DNA of 64,000 nt, from assembly GCA_963575645.1 (NCBI GenBank), contig OY754464.1, positions 3,286,001-3,350,000 on the forward strand. The letters are read 5' to 3'. The notes beneath the pieces are model-generated. The model was given only the letters and a program-made list of their open reading frames with translations, was not told the DNA's origin and did not search any database. The position numbers were made by a program, and so were the translations under genes. How positions within the stretch are numbered: position 1 is the first letter of the stretch; each line of letters starts with the position of its first letter. The DNA is from Xanthostigma xanthostigma (lineage: Eukaryota; Arthropoda; Insecta; Raphidioptera; Raphidiidae). Positions 12,207-23,240 of this stretch are shown here, in pieces.

Positions 12207-12542
12207 TTAACTGTCCTGACGATATAGAAAAGCAGTCTGTGACTTAGGATCGAATTTAATGTAAGGATACAATTTCACTTTTGATTCGCCCATAGCTCTC
12301 ACTACTGTGAAGGTTCATATCTACGTTAACTAATATAATTGGCTCTCTAATGTTGATAGCGTTGTAACAATGGGTGTTCTTAACAATTGTAGCAAACAGT
12401 AGCTACCCTGTAATGTTATTTTTTGTACTTATATATTTTTTAAATGAAGGACATAACATTGAAAATCTTTTAGTCTCACAGAATCTGTCGCCCCCAAAAA
12501 ATTTTCAGTCTAGACAGTTGGCCATGCCTACATCCGCCACTG

Positions 12543-13424
12543 ATGACAGTAAACACTGGACCAAAAACTTGGGGTTATTGATGCAATAATTATTTAATTA
12601 AGCTGTCTAGACAGCTCTCTGTTGTTCTGGAACAATTACCATACTAGAAAGTACTAATATGTTATGACAGTCGAAAAAATCTTCCACTACATGTACTGTA
12701 TATTATTTTTGTCCCATCCACAATGTGATAACATAGTCCAAGAACGATCTTCGTGAAATACCTAAAATCTCAAACGGCTAAAAATTTGAGTGATCGTTCT
12801 TGGGGTTACAAGAAACAATTCTGACTATGAAAAAGTGTGCTCCGATTTACAGTTAGGGTAGAAACCACCCCTTTAAATTTTGTTTTCTAATTATCTCACA
12901 AAACTATGAGATATACAAAAAAAGGTTTCGATAAAAACTTGTAGATTTTTATATTTTCTACAAAAAAGTGCTCCACCCTCTTACCCCTATCTGCAATAGT
13001 TTACTCGTAAACCGCCCCTAAATGTGAAAAAGTTGAAAATCGTTTTTTTTAAGATTCGGGTTTTTTGTGACATTTTAAGAAGAAAATACTCTTGGTGTTT
13101 TCTTCGAAAAATGGATATTAAAGAAATTACAAAAATACAATACCTACCCCTTTGCACGATACTATAGTACCTAATAATAAATCAGAAACAAATAATATTA
13201 GAAAACAGTTTTTCAACCAGAAGCAAAAAAACCTTTCAATTATAAATAAAGAAAGCAAATAGCTTTAAAATATTTGCTCATCTTTAGGTATTACTCAAGG
13301 ACATATTTTCATAGATGAATAAGCGAATGCGTCGATATGGAAAATATATGTTAAACACGAGCTTCGCATTATAGCATCATTTCACTATGCCTGCTAATTA
13401 AACGAGACTTAGTATTTTACCCTA
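12543..13424. other. Gene-free stretch with a small hairpin
   Basis: No gene is recognised. CAAGAACGATC at about 12740 and GATCGTTCTTG at about 12793 form a short inverted repeat with a 40-bp loop. The rest is AT-rich and unremarkable. Confidence 0.35.
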
Positions 13425-13555
13425 CACACTACATAAGTAAAACTGGGTATAATTGTAAAAAAAAAGTAATAATGGCACCAAACGCGGGGATCAAACCTAC
13501 GACCTTTAAGTTACGAGGCAAGTGGTTTACCTCGCCTTCAACTTAGCTGCATGTT
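13425..13555 (-). mobile_element. tRNA-Met-like SINE, copy 2
   Basis: Read on the minus strand the segment contains CCTCGTAACTTAAAGGTC, then a B-box-like GTAGGTTTGATCCC and GGTGCCATTATTA with a T-run, then TTTACAATTATACCCAG. The order and tail match the copy at 3118-3240. The anticodon-loop position has CGT here instead of CAT, as expected for a decayed pseudo-tRNA head. Confidence 0.5.
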
Positions 13556-13786
13556 TTACAGTCGGATTTTATAGTATACGGTATACACACATTGCGACAC
13601 GTTCGTTACATTTTCAATCTTAAGAATGAATTTTACCCTACGGTGTCAAAAGAAGTCTTACTCCTAAAAAAAACAGTTTTGAATAATATACTTAGATCAG
13701 TATTTTTTCGTTCCACTCTAAAGATAAACTGCAGCTAGTCTAACCTGCGAAACCAAGTTCCGGTAGAAAGAGACGTAATGGCTTAA

Positions 13787-14221
13787 TTTTTTTTTTTTTT
13801 TTAATTTTTGCCATTAAAAAATGGATACAAAACGTCAGTAGGTACACAGTTAAAACATATTAAAATAATTAATCCGATAACAAATAGTTAAAAATAGAAT
13901 AGAATATAAATACTTAAATACTATTCTCAATCACTGATAAAAATCCTCAACTGAATAGCAACACTTGTCAATAAGAATTTTTTTACATTCAATCTTGAAA
14001 CGTTTGACACCAGAAATGTTTTTTATATTATCATTCAGGTGGTTGAATAATTTTTGACCCATATAATTTGGTCCTCTCCTACTCAGTTCCAGTCTATGTT
14101 TAGGCATTCTTAAATCATTACCACATCTTGTTGGGTAATTATGAAAATTTTTATTGCAACAAATGTTGTTAAGATTTTTTTTAATAGCTAGAAGGCATTC
14201 CAAAACATAGATGGATGGCAA
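13787..14221 (-). pseudogene. 5'-truncated non-LTR retrotransposon, C-terminal ORF remnant
   Basis: A 96-residue minus-strand ORF (14221-13931) ends in a pattern typical of the C-terminus of Jockey/CR1-like reverse transcriptase proteins: LECLLAIKKNL, then a YPTR/N-rich segment, PKHRLELSRRGPNYMG, a LFNHL segment and a final KCCYSVEDF. Downstream on the same strand a T-run on the plus strand (about 13788-13803) corresponds to a poly-A tail. Only the end of the ORF is present, as expected after incomplete target-primed reverse transcription. The reverse transcriptase catalytic domain is missing. Confidence 0.7.
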
Positions 14222-14710
14222 AGTAAGTATCCTGTAGTTTCGTCTTCGTCGCGCTCATTAGGTCCGACAAAGTGTGCCGCGGAGATTTTGAAAAAAGATG
14301 GAATGTCAGTTTTTAGTGAAGAATTAATATTGCAGACTATTTTGTTGTTTGATGAATTATTTCAAAATAATTTGGTTGTCAGTTTTTTCGCGATTTAGTT
14401 TTCATAGTCAGAGAGAGACGTCAACCAATTCATGCCTTCTCTTACAAGCAAAAGATGCGCAATAGGACACTAGCTCTCAATCTGTTCGTCACGTTGGATG
14501 GAAATAATCGTAGCATATTAAACATAAAACAGCCTTCTTTGAGAAATCAGTCTCTTACACAGGACTCAAAATGTTTCAATCCTTATTAATAAAATGTCTC
14601 AAAGGCAATCAGTTTAAAAAAAAGTCAAACGCACATCTTGTGGGAACAGATATATTTTGATTTTTTCTGCTAATTGTTTTGACGATTGTATCCATACTTG
14701 GCTCTACAAA
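14222..14710. other. Gene-free stretch
   Basis: No gene, inverted repeat or array was recognised between the LINE fragment and the Tigger-like element. Confidence 0.35.
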
Positions 14711-14712
14711 TA

Positions 14713-15198
14713 CAGTGGTACCTCGACCTACGAGTTTAATTCGTTCCGCAACCTTGCTCGTATCTTGAATTACTCGTATCTCGAAGCAAATTTCCCCATA
14801 CAAAACAATTGAACTACCATTAATCCGCTCCAACCCCCAAAATGTCACCCCAGTTTGAATAACAAAAACGTATTTATAAATGACAAATATTTATTGTACA
14901 AAAACAAAAAAGAGAATGTAAAGAAATAAATTAGATATCCTCACTGATCTTTGCCTTTTTCGCTACATTTTTCTCGCTTTCACCTGTAGGCCGTTTAGAA
15001 AAAAACATGTCCAAGGAGGTTTGTTTCTTCCTCCCTCTCAGAATGTTCCGGAAATGAGTTAGGCAAGTGTCATTAAACCTGCTAAACCGAACTCGTATCT
15101 CGAATTTCGCTCGTAACTCAAAGCAAAAAATCACTCGCTCGCCGGCTCGTATCTCGAAAACTCGTATGTTGGGGCACTCGTATGTCGAGGTACCACTG
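14713..15198 (-). mobile_element. Tigger/pogo-like (Tc1/mariner) deletion derivative
   Basis: The ends CAGTGGTACCTCGAC and GTCGAGGTACCACTG are inverted and flanked by TA on both sides (14711-14712 and 15199-15200). The subterminal words CTCGTATCTCGAA recur in both arms. On the minus strand the interior encodes a fragment with KKQTSLDMFF and a Lys-rich end SEKNVAKKAKISEDI, resembling the C-terminal tail of Tigger-type transposases. The catalytic DDD region is absent, so the copy is non-autonomous. Confidence 0.75.
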
Positions 15199-15200
15199 TA

Positions 15201-16198
15201 TAATACTACTATTGCTAGATATTAGCTGTTGATCGGTATTAAAAATAATATTTTCAATTTTATGAAATCTTCTGCTGTAATTTTTGAACCGCCGAACATT
15301 TTATAGCCAACACTAAACCCAACACCGTTTGTACTTATCCATATTTTGAAGAATTGTTGAACAGAATCATCTCTTTGCCAACACTTTTTACAGTGTTTCC
15401 CCTTCGTACAGGTTGTGTAACTAGTAATTTAAACACATTAGCAATGACCATGATATTGTCAGCTACGATCATCAACTGTTTCGTGTCAAATTATTATCTA
15501 GTATCCACCGCTCAATGATCACGTACCCATATCAAAACATGCAATCGTTTGTTTGTTGACGCCGGTGCCGGTTTCCCTCAAATTGGCATAAAGTCGTTAA
15601 CTTTCAAATAAATATTGTCAATACTTATTAATTTCTTATAGGTACATACAATTCTAACGGAACTTCCGTATTTTGCAATCTCGTTTCTTCAGGTTCTTTT
15701 AGTATTTTGTTTGATAATTAATCCGAAAACAGAAAACATGTTTCCAGAATGTTTGATTTTCTGGACCAGTTTTGATGGTAGTCAATTGCTGGGACCCAAA
15801 TTTTAAAACGTCGAGTATTTTTTACCTGACTAGGTTCAGTTTACGCTTTGTGTAAAAAATCGATGTTCAAGGTATTTATCTCATAAAACAATGTTTTTCT
15901 GATGCGTTTCTGATGTTGGCTCAGTTACAAGATACGCAGTGAACCCAACCCAAGTGCTACAAGACTCCTTTTGAAATTGATTACATAATATTAAACCGTT
16001 TAACCTAGACCGAATTTTTATAATTTGCGCTTGTTCTGTTCACCGGTTTGTTCCGGTTTTAGAGTTATAACTCAAAAACTACTGAACCTATTTTACCATA
16101 GTGTTTGTTATGTATCATCGTGTTTTTGTTAAAGAGGCCTATAAGCAGTAGCCAAAAAAACCGACATTAACGCAAACGAAGTCACGTGAAAAGGCTAA
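15201..16198. other. Gene-free AT-rich stretch
   Basis: Nothing recognisable was found apart from low-complexity A/T runs. Confidence 0.35.
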
Positions 16199-16446
16199 GT
16201 CTATATACTAATATGATAAAGAGGTAAAGTTTGTAAGTTTGGATGTAGGAGGTAATCTCCGAAACTACTCATCCGATTTCAAATTTTTTTCATCAATATT
16301 TAGAATGGACGTTCGGAATGAACATAGGCTATATATTATCGCGTTAAAATAAAAGCGCTTTTCACGGAGATCAATTTTGCAACGTAAGTCGACGAAAAAA
16401 CGTTTACAATTTACAAATTCGGGCGAAGCCGGACCGGGTCGCTAGT
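16199..16446 (+). mobile_element. Helitron-like non-autonomous repeat, copy 1
   Basis: It begins TCTATATACTAATAT and ends with a GC-rich segment GGGCGAAGCCGGACCGGGTCG followed by CTAG, the 5'-TC and 3'-CTRR pattern with a subterminal hairpin expected of Helitrons. A second copy lies inverted at 23803-24037. Internal blocks TCTCCGAAACTACTCATCCG and TCGCGTTAAAATAAAAGCGC are shared. It has no coding capacity. Assignment to Helitrons is by ends only. Confidence 0.5.
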
Positions 16447-16687
16447 ATTATATAAACTGTCCAAATACACTTTATGGGTCAACAATCAACCGAAACGGTT
16501 ACCCTCTAATTTATAGTTTAATAATATTTGCACAAACGCATTTTATTAACATTCTAAATAAATAATTGTAAATAGATTTTAGTGTAATTAAGTATATAAA
16601 ATATTTTTTGAAAGAACACTCAAAATAAGCATTTTGTTTAATTAAAAAGGTTAAAAAAATCAAAAACATTTGTTCTAACGTTTGGCA

Positions 16688-16756
16688 TCATCAGTAATAT
16701 AAATTTTGGTCATCAAATGTTCTTATTTTTCCAGATACAAAATATTTAATTTATAT
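16688..16756. repeat. Short foldback with CTGATGATGC cores
   Basis: TAATATAAATT and its complement bracket a short loop. Outside, CTGATGATGC occurs on the minus strand (about 16693-16684) and on the plus strand (about 16760-16769), each facing outward. The left arm continues into CAAACGTTAG. The layout resembles a hammerhead core from which the stem II loop has been lost. Confidence 0.4.
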
Positions 16757-17655
16757 TACTGATGATGCATAGCATTTTAACAAAAAAAAAAAAAAGGAGG
16801 AGGTTATGTGTTCGATTGTAATTTTTTTTTGTATGTTGTCCGTCCGTAGCTTCGCCGGCTGTGAACCGGTTTCGATGTTTATTTTTTTATTCGATTGCGT
16901 ATGTCTCAAAGTTGGTCCCATTTAAATTGTTTGGAATGCTCTTTCGAAAACATTTCATATTCTATTTAAAATTTAATCTCTGATATCGACAACATAGGTA
17001 CGCGCGTCGCGTCAGCAGGAACAGTTTTTTTTTTTTTTTGGTACAAATGAAAAATATAGCTAATAGATTGGCTGGTAATGTAACTCAAATTCCCAAAAAA
17101 CATTCCAAACTGAAAAATATAATTGTTCCGTAGAATCACATGCAATTTTCTCATAATGTTTATAAGACCAAAAACTCGCTTTATGGTCTTTTTGGACCCT
17201 CATTCTTAAAAAAAAATTAAATACGTATCTTGCAGTAGGCGCAACCTTTGATAAATAAATAAAACATTTATGTACGTAAATAGGTACAATAAATACCTAG
17301 TTAAATATTTCAGTGTTTAATTTAATTATTTAAAATACATAATTTCAAATTATCCACTTATTTTAATATTTTGTTTTTCTTCCCACTGTATTTTCGTTGG
17401 CCTTGGAATTATTGTAATTTTTAATTTGAAACAGTTCAAAGAGCATAATAAATTAAAAAAATTATATCCTGAAAATAGACTCAATGATGGAGCACACACT
17501 ATTATATAATAAGAAATTTAACTCAATAGATATTTTGTCTTGTATAATTTTTAGTGCGGTTTTCCTGTGAAAACCGATAAAAACCAAATATATATACCAA
17601 CAAGTTTGATATTTTCCTTAAGCCACTGCTGGAGGGGTCGCGGTCTACAGGTTAA
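16757..17655. other. Gene-free AT-rich stretch
   Basis: It contains poly-A and poly-T runs (about 16782-16796 and 17025-17040) that may be retroposon tails. No gene was recognised. Confidence 0.3.
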
Positions 17656-18169
17656 GGCCTAGTTTATATGAGAGGCGTTCAACGCGCGTTGCCCCAACGC
17701 GCGTTTACAATTTCTATACAATAATTTGTATATAACTGTTTACATGATAACGCGCGTTTAACGCGCCACCAACGCGCGTTATCATGTAAACAGTTATAGT
17801 ATACAATTATTGTATATTATAAGGCCTAGCACACATGAAGAGCGTTCAACGCGCGTTGGCCCAACGCGCGTTTACAATTTCTATACAATTGTATATAACT
17901 GTTTACATGATAACGCGCGTTGGTGGCGCGTTAAACGCGCGTTATCATGTAAACAGTTATATACAATTGTATAGAAGTTGTAAACGCGCGTTGGGTCAAC
18001 GCGCGTTGAACGCTCTTCATGTGTGCTAGGCCTAACTGTTTACATGATAACGCGTGTTGGTGGCGCGTTGAACGCGCGTTATCATGTAAACAGTTATATA
18101 CAATTGTATAGAAATTGTAAACGCGCGTTGAGCCAACGCGCGTTGAACGCTCTTCATGTGTGCTAGGCC
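17656..18169. repeat. Nested CpG-rich palindromes, family E
   Basis: The block is built of repeated AACGCGCGTT palindromes alternating with AACTGTTTACATGATAACG and its complement, bounded by GGCCTAG at the left and CTAGGCC at the right. At least two element copies are combined: an outer copy with a diverged left end (GGCCTAGTTTATATGAGAGG) and a complete inner copy at 17823-18032. It stands out sharply from the AT-rich surroundings. ORFs across it are by-products of the palindrome. Confidence 0.85.
17823..18032. mobile_element. Complete inner palindromic MITE with TAA target duplication
   Basis: Nearly its whole 210-bp length is a perfect inverted repeat: GGCCTAGCACACATGAAGAG at the left and its complement at the right. 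TAA flanks both ends (17820-17822 and 18033-18035), the 3-bp target typical of PIF/Harbinger. Its similarity to the outer copy shows insertion into a relative. Confidence 0.75.
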
Positions 18170-19046
18170 TATGAATCTGTGATCCTGCAACAGGAAATAT
18201 CATAATTTTGGTTCCAAAAATGTCATCAGATAAACATAAGTAAGAAGAGGTCGCACTATAAATAACAATATTGATATCGTTTAGTTATTTGTAAACAATA
18301 ATATCATGATTAGATAATTCGGTTGTAAGGTTCAATGAATTAACATTGACTTTTACAATTAAATTAACAAGGAATTTTATTAAATAGCAACAGCTGACTT
18401 TATCGGAGTTTAAACCTCGATATTAACATCTTGTGGCTTATACGGACAATGAGTTTTCTGACAGGACTTCTTATTCAAGCAGTCTTTTTGCTGAATAGAT
18501 TATAGGATATAGAGAAAATGGAATTATTTTTAAAAGACTATTATCCATAGCTTATTTTTTATCATATTTAATTTTTATTTTATGACAGGTTTAAAACATA
18601 ACAATAATAAGACCTTCTTTAAATATATAGTATTTGTACAAAATTCAAACCTCGCTGCAATTATCATTTTAACAATTGTTAAAAATAAATTATGATAACT
18701 CACCATCCATTTTAAGGTTTATGGAAAATATATGTTTATTAAAAAAACGACTGAATAATTAATTATTAATTATTATTAGATACTTAACACTTTAGAGCAG
18801 GATGCAATAGTGCGTGCAGCGTGGTTGTTTTTTTTTTTAATGTCGTGTTTATAGGAGACTTCGGATGGATTCAGTAGGCAATTAACTTAAGAATTAATTG
18901 GGTAATTTTGGAATATTCTTTAATATTTATTTAATTAACTTTTCAGTACATTAACAAGTTATTATCATGGGTCCGAAAATAGAAATAAAAATAGTGAAAA
19001 ATAACTCTAATAATAATTTAGAGTGATGATGATCCTGTTTAAATTT
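18170..19046. other. Gene-free AT-rich stretch
   Basis: No gene or clear repeat boundary was recognised. Confidence 0.35.
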
Positions 19047-19594
19047 TGGAAGATTAAAGGATGAATCCTGGTGGCATAGGATTGATGAATTAAGCAAACA
19101 CTGAAGGTTTTTTTATTGCATTTTATTGTCTGACGTTTCGGCAAACTTTATGCCATCTTCGGAGAATCAATGCTGTCTGTTTTCTCAATATTGTTCTTAT
19201 GTATAAAATAAATTAAAATAAATCAACGACAACGGGTATTAAAATTACTATTTTTCTTGAAAAAACGATTGATTTTTACTAAAAATTGTATAAATATTTC
19301 CCATGTAACTTGTTTAAATTTATAGTATAATTTTAAACAAGTTACATTGGACACATTTATACAATTTTTAGTAAAAATCAGTCGTTTTTTCAAGAAAAAT
19401 AGTAATTTTAATACCCTTTGATGACATTTTTTATTTTATACATAACAACAATACTGAGAAAACAGACAGCATTGATTCTCCGAAGATGGCATAGAGTTTG
19501 CCGAAACGTCAGACAATAAAATGCAATAAAAAAACCTTCAGTATTTGCTTAGTTCATCGATCCTATGCCACCAGGATTCATCCTTTAATCTTCC
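19047..19594. repeat. Foldback element with hammerhead-like arms
   Basis: Arms of about 260 bp meet near 19325. The outer ends carry GGATGAATCCTGGTGGCATA and its complement. Each arm contains CCGAAGATGGCAT, a short loop, then TTTGCCGAAACGTCAGACAA (minus 19168-19121; plus 19473-19520). This is a hammerhead layout, with CCGAAGA in place of the canonical CUGAAGA. It is non-coding. Confidence 0.75.
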
Positions 19595-20559
19595 GAGAAA
19601 TAAAAATGTTTAACAAATTTTTGTTTCATGATCACTACACTAATTTTGAATAGATGTTTTTGTATGTATGTAGGTACGTACGTACGTGATAATTTCTTTC
19701 TAAGACGAAATTTCGAGAATAAAAAATGATATCGACTACGCACATTGCCTCGCATTGTCTGAAGCGATGTTGATCTGTAGTCCGCTTAGGTTAATTAGGT
19801 TTTCTTCGACAATTTTTCAAATTTTGAAACTTCGGGGACAAATTTTTAGACTTTAAATTGAATTCTATCTTAGTAAAATCCTAAATTTCCATAATTTGAG
19901 AACGCAAGTTTTGTGTTAAATTTCTTATGACGTATTTTGAAGTTTATAAATTAAAATGATTTTGAACTGTATTCGCACTCACGCATCCCCATAATTTAAT
20001 TTCATGTATTTCAATTATTTATTTCCTTGCGTGTAAAGCATAGTAAAGCAATAAACACTAAGTAAAAACTTAAAATATAATATTTATATCATCATACGAA
20101 TCGCCTGAAATATTATAGGAAGTGAATTGTCGATATAATTACGAAATAATTTTATTTCCTTTTTTTAAGACCGACAACTAAGGTCAATGAGGAACCTAAG
20201 AGTACAGCGTAGTTCCCGATAAAGGAAACTTAATAATAACCAAAATAATGAAAAAATTACGAATGAGAACTTTGTCATGAAACTCGAAAGATACCATTCA
20301 AGTACTCGCGTTTTGTGTATACCTAACAATTGTTAAATAAAACTAAAGATATTATAATTTTAATTCAATGTCAAAAATAATTATGCAATTATTTAATTAT
20401 AAGAGTTAATTATTAACGGTTACAATTTTTGATCATCTATATTCATATTGTAATTTATTACAATACAAAACGTTAAGTAAACAACTTAATAGTTTCTTTA
20501 GAAATATAAGTACGTAAAGTTATAAATACACAAATAAATATTATAGCTCTAGCTGCTGT
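19595..20559. other. Gene-free AT-rich stretch
   Basis: Nothing recognisable; TACGTACGTACGT at about 19672-19686 is a short simple repeat. Confidence 0.35.
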
Positions 20560-20830
20560 GTTATAAAAAAATTCAAAAATCGGGCTTGGATAGGATCTAA
20601 GTTGCCCGTAGACGAATCGAAAAAAAAAGTTTTTTAAAATTGGTTAAGGTTAAGGTACACGTGACACAAAAAGCGGGATATACAGATTCACAGACAAAGC
20701 GAGTACATATAGGCGCTTCCAGCTAAAGCTTGGGTTGGGCCTAAAAATATATATATTTATTATCCAAGCAATGTCACAGTCGCGACTCAAACCAGAACTT
20801 TCCACTATCTGCACAATAGTTATCATGCTT
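20560..20830. repeat. Interspersed repeat pieces (shared with 41755-41950 and family D)
   Basis: 20560-20740 shares ATTCAAAAATCGGGC, GACGAATCGAA and CACAGACAAAGCGAGTACAT with 41755-41950. 20755-20820 is a diverged inverted piece of family D (AATGTCACAGTCGCGACTC). No coding content. Confidence 0.55.
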
Positions 20831-21340
20831 CTTCTTCGATTTTTCAATGACGTGTGCAACTTCCATAATTGTAAACAATAAATATCCCTGAAATCCTGGA
20901 TAGATGGCGCATGGTCGAAGTAAAATCCCAATGATAACATGTGTATAATATGTTCTATCTATATGCTGCGGTCATTATATTTATCAATTTTCTATACATT
21001 TTAACAATATAATGCACGGTTTGTCTATTTATATTATGCTAATTTATGTTAACAATCCACATTTACGTATAAAGAAACATTCAAATCTGATATAACAAAT
21101 AACATTTAAGTCTTAATTTTTTTTATTGCTCGCAACAGTCTCTTCACATAATGACATAACATATTTATCATATTACGTTGGCAAACAAACTAATCCTATA
21201 ACTTACACAATCAACGAGACTGAAAATAATACATATTTCCGTTTCGTATTTGGAAGAGATTTTTTATACAGGCGATTTACACCATTAGGCGAAAAAAGAG
21301 AATTCGCGTTTGGGTTTTGATTGTTAAAGTGGGGCTTTTT

Positions 21341-21970
21341 TACACGCTTTGTATTAACTTCACTTGTAAGTTTGTATGTATGTATGTATGTTTGTTTGTA
21401 ACCTTCGTTTGGACTACAGCAAGTGGTTTATTACTGTAGTATAATATGCCAGCACTGTAACTACAGTGGTTAGTCGTGCGGTCTAAGGCACGGGTCTTCG
21501 CTGACGTCAACTCTCGGAATCACGGGTCGTGGGTTCTAATCCCGTCCACGCCGAAAAAAAAATGTTTTTTTTCGGCAAATTTTTGACAATAAATCGAACT
21601 AAAAAGGGGAAAATAAATATAGTTTAAAAAAAACTAAAAAACACTTTATATCAAACTAAAAAGTGAAAAATAAATATAGTTTAAAAAAAACTAAAAAACA
21701 CGCTTTATATCGAACTAAAAAGTAAAAAATATTTTTTTTAAAATAAGCTTAAAACAATAATGAATAAAAAATACTAGTATTATTGTGAAAAAAGCGTGGA
21801 GCGCTCGATGCACGAAAATGTGGAACAAAGCGCCCCACGCTTTTTTCACAATAATACTAGTATTTTATATTCATTATTGTTTTAAGCTTATTTTAAAAAA
21901 AATATTTTTTACTTTTTAGTTCGATATAAAGCGTGTTTTTTAGTTTTTTTAAACTATATTTATTCTTTCT
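21341..21970 (+). mobile_element. Palindromic element with tRNA-like head, family F copy 1
   Basis: The left end ACACGCTTTGTATTAACTTC and right end GATATAAAGCGTGT are inverted. Positions 21466-21552 have class II tRNA-like features: GTGCGGTCTAAGGCACG like a Leu/Ser D arm, and GTGGGTTCTAATCCCG like a B box. After GCCG and an A-run comes a region of CGAACTAAAAAG subrepeats, then a long hairpin centred near 21812 whose arms read GCGTGG and CCACGC inside AATACTAGTATTATTGTG. Copies are at 41959-42526 (minus) and 55546-56080 (plus). No protein is encoded. Confidence 0.7.
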
Positions 21971-22323
21971 TATAGGTCTTAATTACTATAGAGTGTATGT
22001 TTCGGAAAACATTTTTTTACAAATATCCTGGCATAGTAGAAGAGTGCCTAAAACAATCACGTGTATTGAGTATTGACACGTATACGCTCAATTAAAATTT
22101 CAAAATGATAGTGATAATCACACATCATGTCCAATTTTATCAAAGGTGCCAATCCAAATGATAACTTTTTTTATAAATAAGTTTTTTTTTATACATTTTG
22201 TGAAAATAAAGAAGTGATTAATCTAAACTATTTTATCATAGTTTAAATTCGTATTTCAATAAATGCATAACTTGACTGTTGACGCAATTGATATGGCATT
22301 GTTATGCACACCTGGTATATGCA

Positions 22324-22497
22324 CAGCGCCGTAACTAGGGCTGGCCAATTGCGGCCCGCGCCAGGGACGCGATTCGGGAGGGCGGAAACAGCAATCCGAT
22401 TATAATTGTTTTATTTTAATACATTATATTAACAAAATTTTGAGGACACGAAATCAAAATTTTGTCATGGGTCCGATATATCCAGGCTACGTCACTG
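22324..22497. mobile_element. Possible decayed hAT-like MITE
   Basis: CAGCGCCGTAACTAGGG at the left and GGCTACGTCACTG at the right are imperfect inverted termini of a common hAT type. No matching 8-bp duplication remains, so the call is tentative. Confidence 0.35.
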
Positions 22498-22640
22498 GGA
22501 GTTACGCTTGTTTAGTATAGAAATAATTAATCGTCGAATAAATCATATTGCTCGGTTGTAGAAAACATTTTCACAAAATCGGATTTGACAATGACCTTAG
22601 ATAGTGACAATACATTTTTCTCCACAAGAAAAGCATAGTT

Positions 22641-22967
22641 TAGGGGTCGGCAACTTTTTGAGCCGGAAGAGCCAAAAGTTACAATTTACAACATTTCTCA
22701 GTTTTTTAAAGAGCCACTAAACATTTTCGTTTCATTATTATAGTATTTGCTTATATAGGTATAATATATTATATCCGAGGACGACACGTCGCGACGGGGG
22801 CGGTGCGGGTGAGACGCGAGTGGAAATGGCTGAGAGATAGACATTGTACTCAATCATGGATTGGACGATTTTTAAGGGTTTATACCTATTATAAAATAAT
22901 TATTTTTGCGTATGGAACTGGAGAGCCGCAACTTTACATCAAAAGAGCCGCAGGTTGCCGACCCCTG
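22641..22967. mobile_element. hAT MITE with intact 8-bp target duplication
   Basis: The termini TAGGGGTCGGCAAC and GTTGCCGACCCCTG are inverted. The 8-bp gcatagtt occurs exactly on both sides (22633-22640 and 22968-22975). AAGAGCC words recur in both arms. The interior has a GC-rich block (about 22775-22825). It is non-coding. Confidence 0.85.
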
Positions 22968-23059
22968 GCATAGTTGTATTTTAAATCGATCCATACTCAA
23001 AAAATAATTTTCGATTGAAACGATATTTTTTTACCTAACTGTTTTAACAAATAAAATTG

Positions 23060-23240
23060 AGTGGTCTACATAGAAAAAGATCGCTCTTATCAAGCTAAAT
23101 TTTGATCAAAATGCGTTATTTCGAAGCAGAAACTGTCGAAGAATGATACATTTTTGGACAGTTTCTGCTTCGAAACAACGCATTTTGATCAAAATTTAGC
23201 TTGATTAGAGCGATCTTTTTTTTATGTAGACCAATCAATT
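23060..23240. repeat. Foldback repeat
   Basis: AAGATCGCTCTTATCAAGC and its complement flank arms containing TTTTGATCAAAATGCGTT around a centre near 23150. A diverged single-arm relative, with AGATCGCTTTTCAAGCTAAG and TTGATCAAAATGCG, lies at about 10420-10470 in the SLC22 intron. Confidence 0.7.

Larger units (their letters stand above)
10863..12542. mobile_element. Possible hAT-like remnant enclosing younger insertions
   Basis: CAGTGCCGGATTTAC at the left and CATCCGCCACTG at the right look like decayed hAT termini facing each other. Between them lie the family D element (11242-11476), the TTAA-flanked element (11527-12206) and a partial family D copy near 12345-12410. No matching 8-bp duplication is seen, so the ends may belong to two different insertions. 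Confidence 0.3.

Noticed and set aside
12742-12805. Small inverted repeat as a regulatory hairpin
   Set aside because: Only about 11 bp of pairing with a long loop in AT-rich sequence; nothing nearby to regulate.
17835-18203. Overlapping ORFs on both strands
   Set aside because: They are produced by the palindromic GCGCGTT repeats; both strands give the same repeated words and no domain.
21466-21552. Candidate functional tRNA-Leu or tRNA-Ser gene
   Set aside because: The acceptor stem does not pair and the anticodon arm is not intact; the segment recurs three times as part of a repeat.
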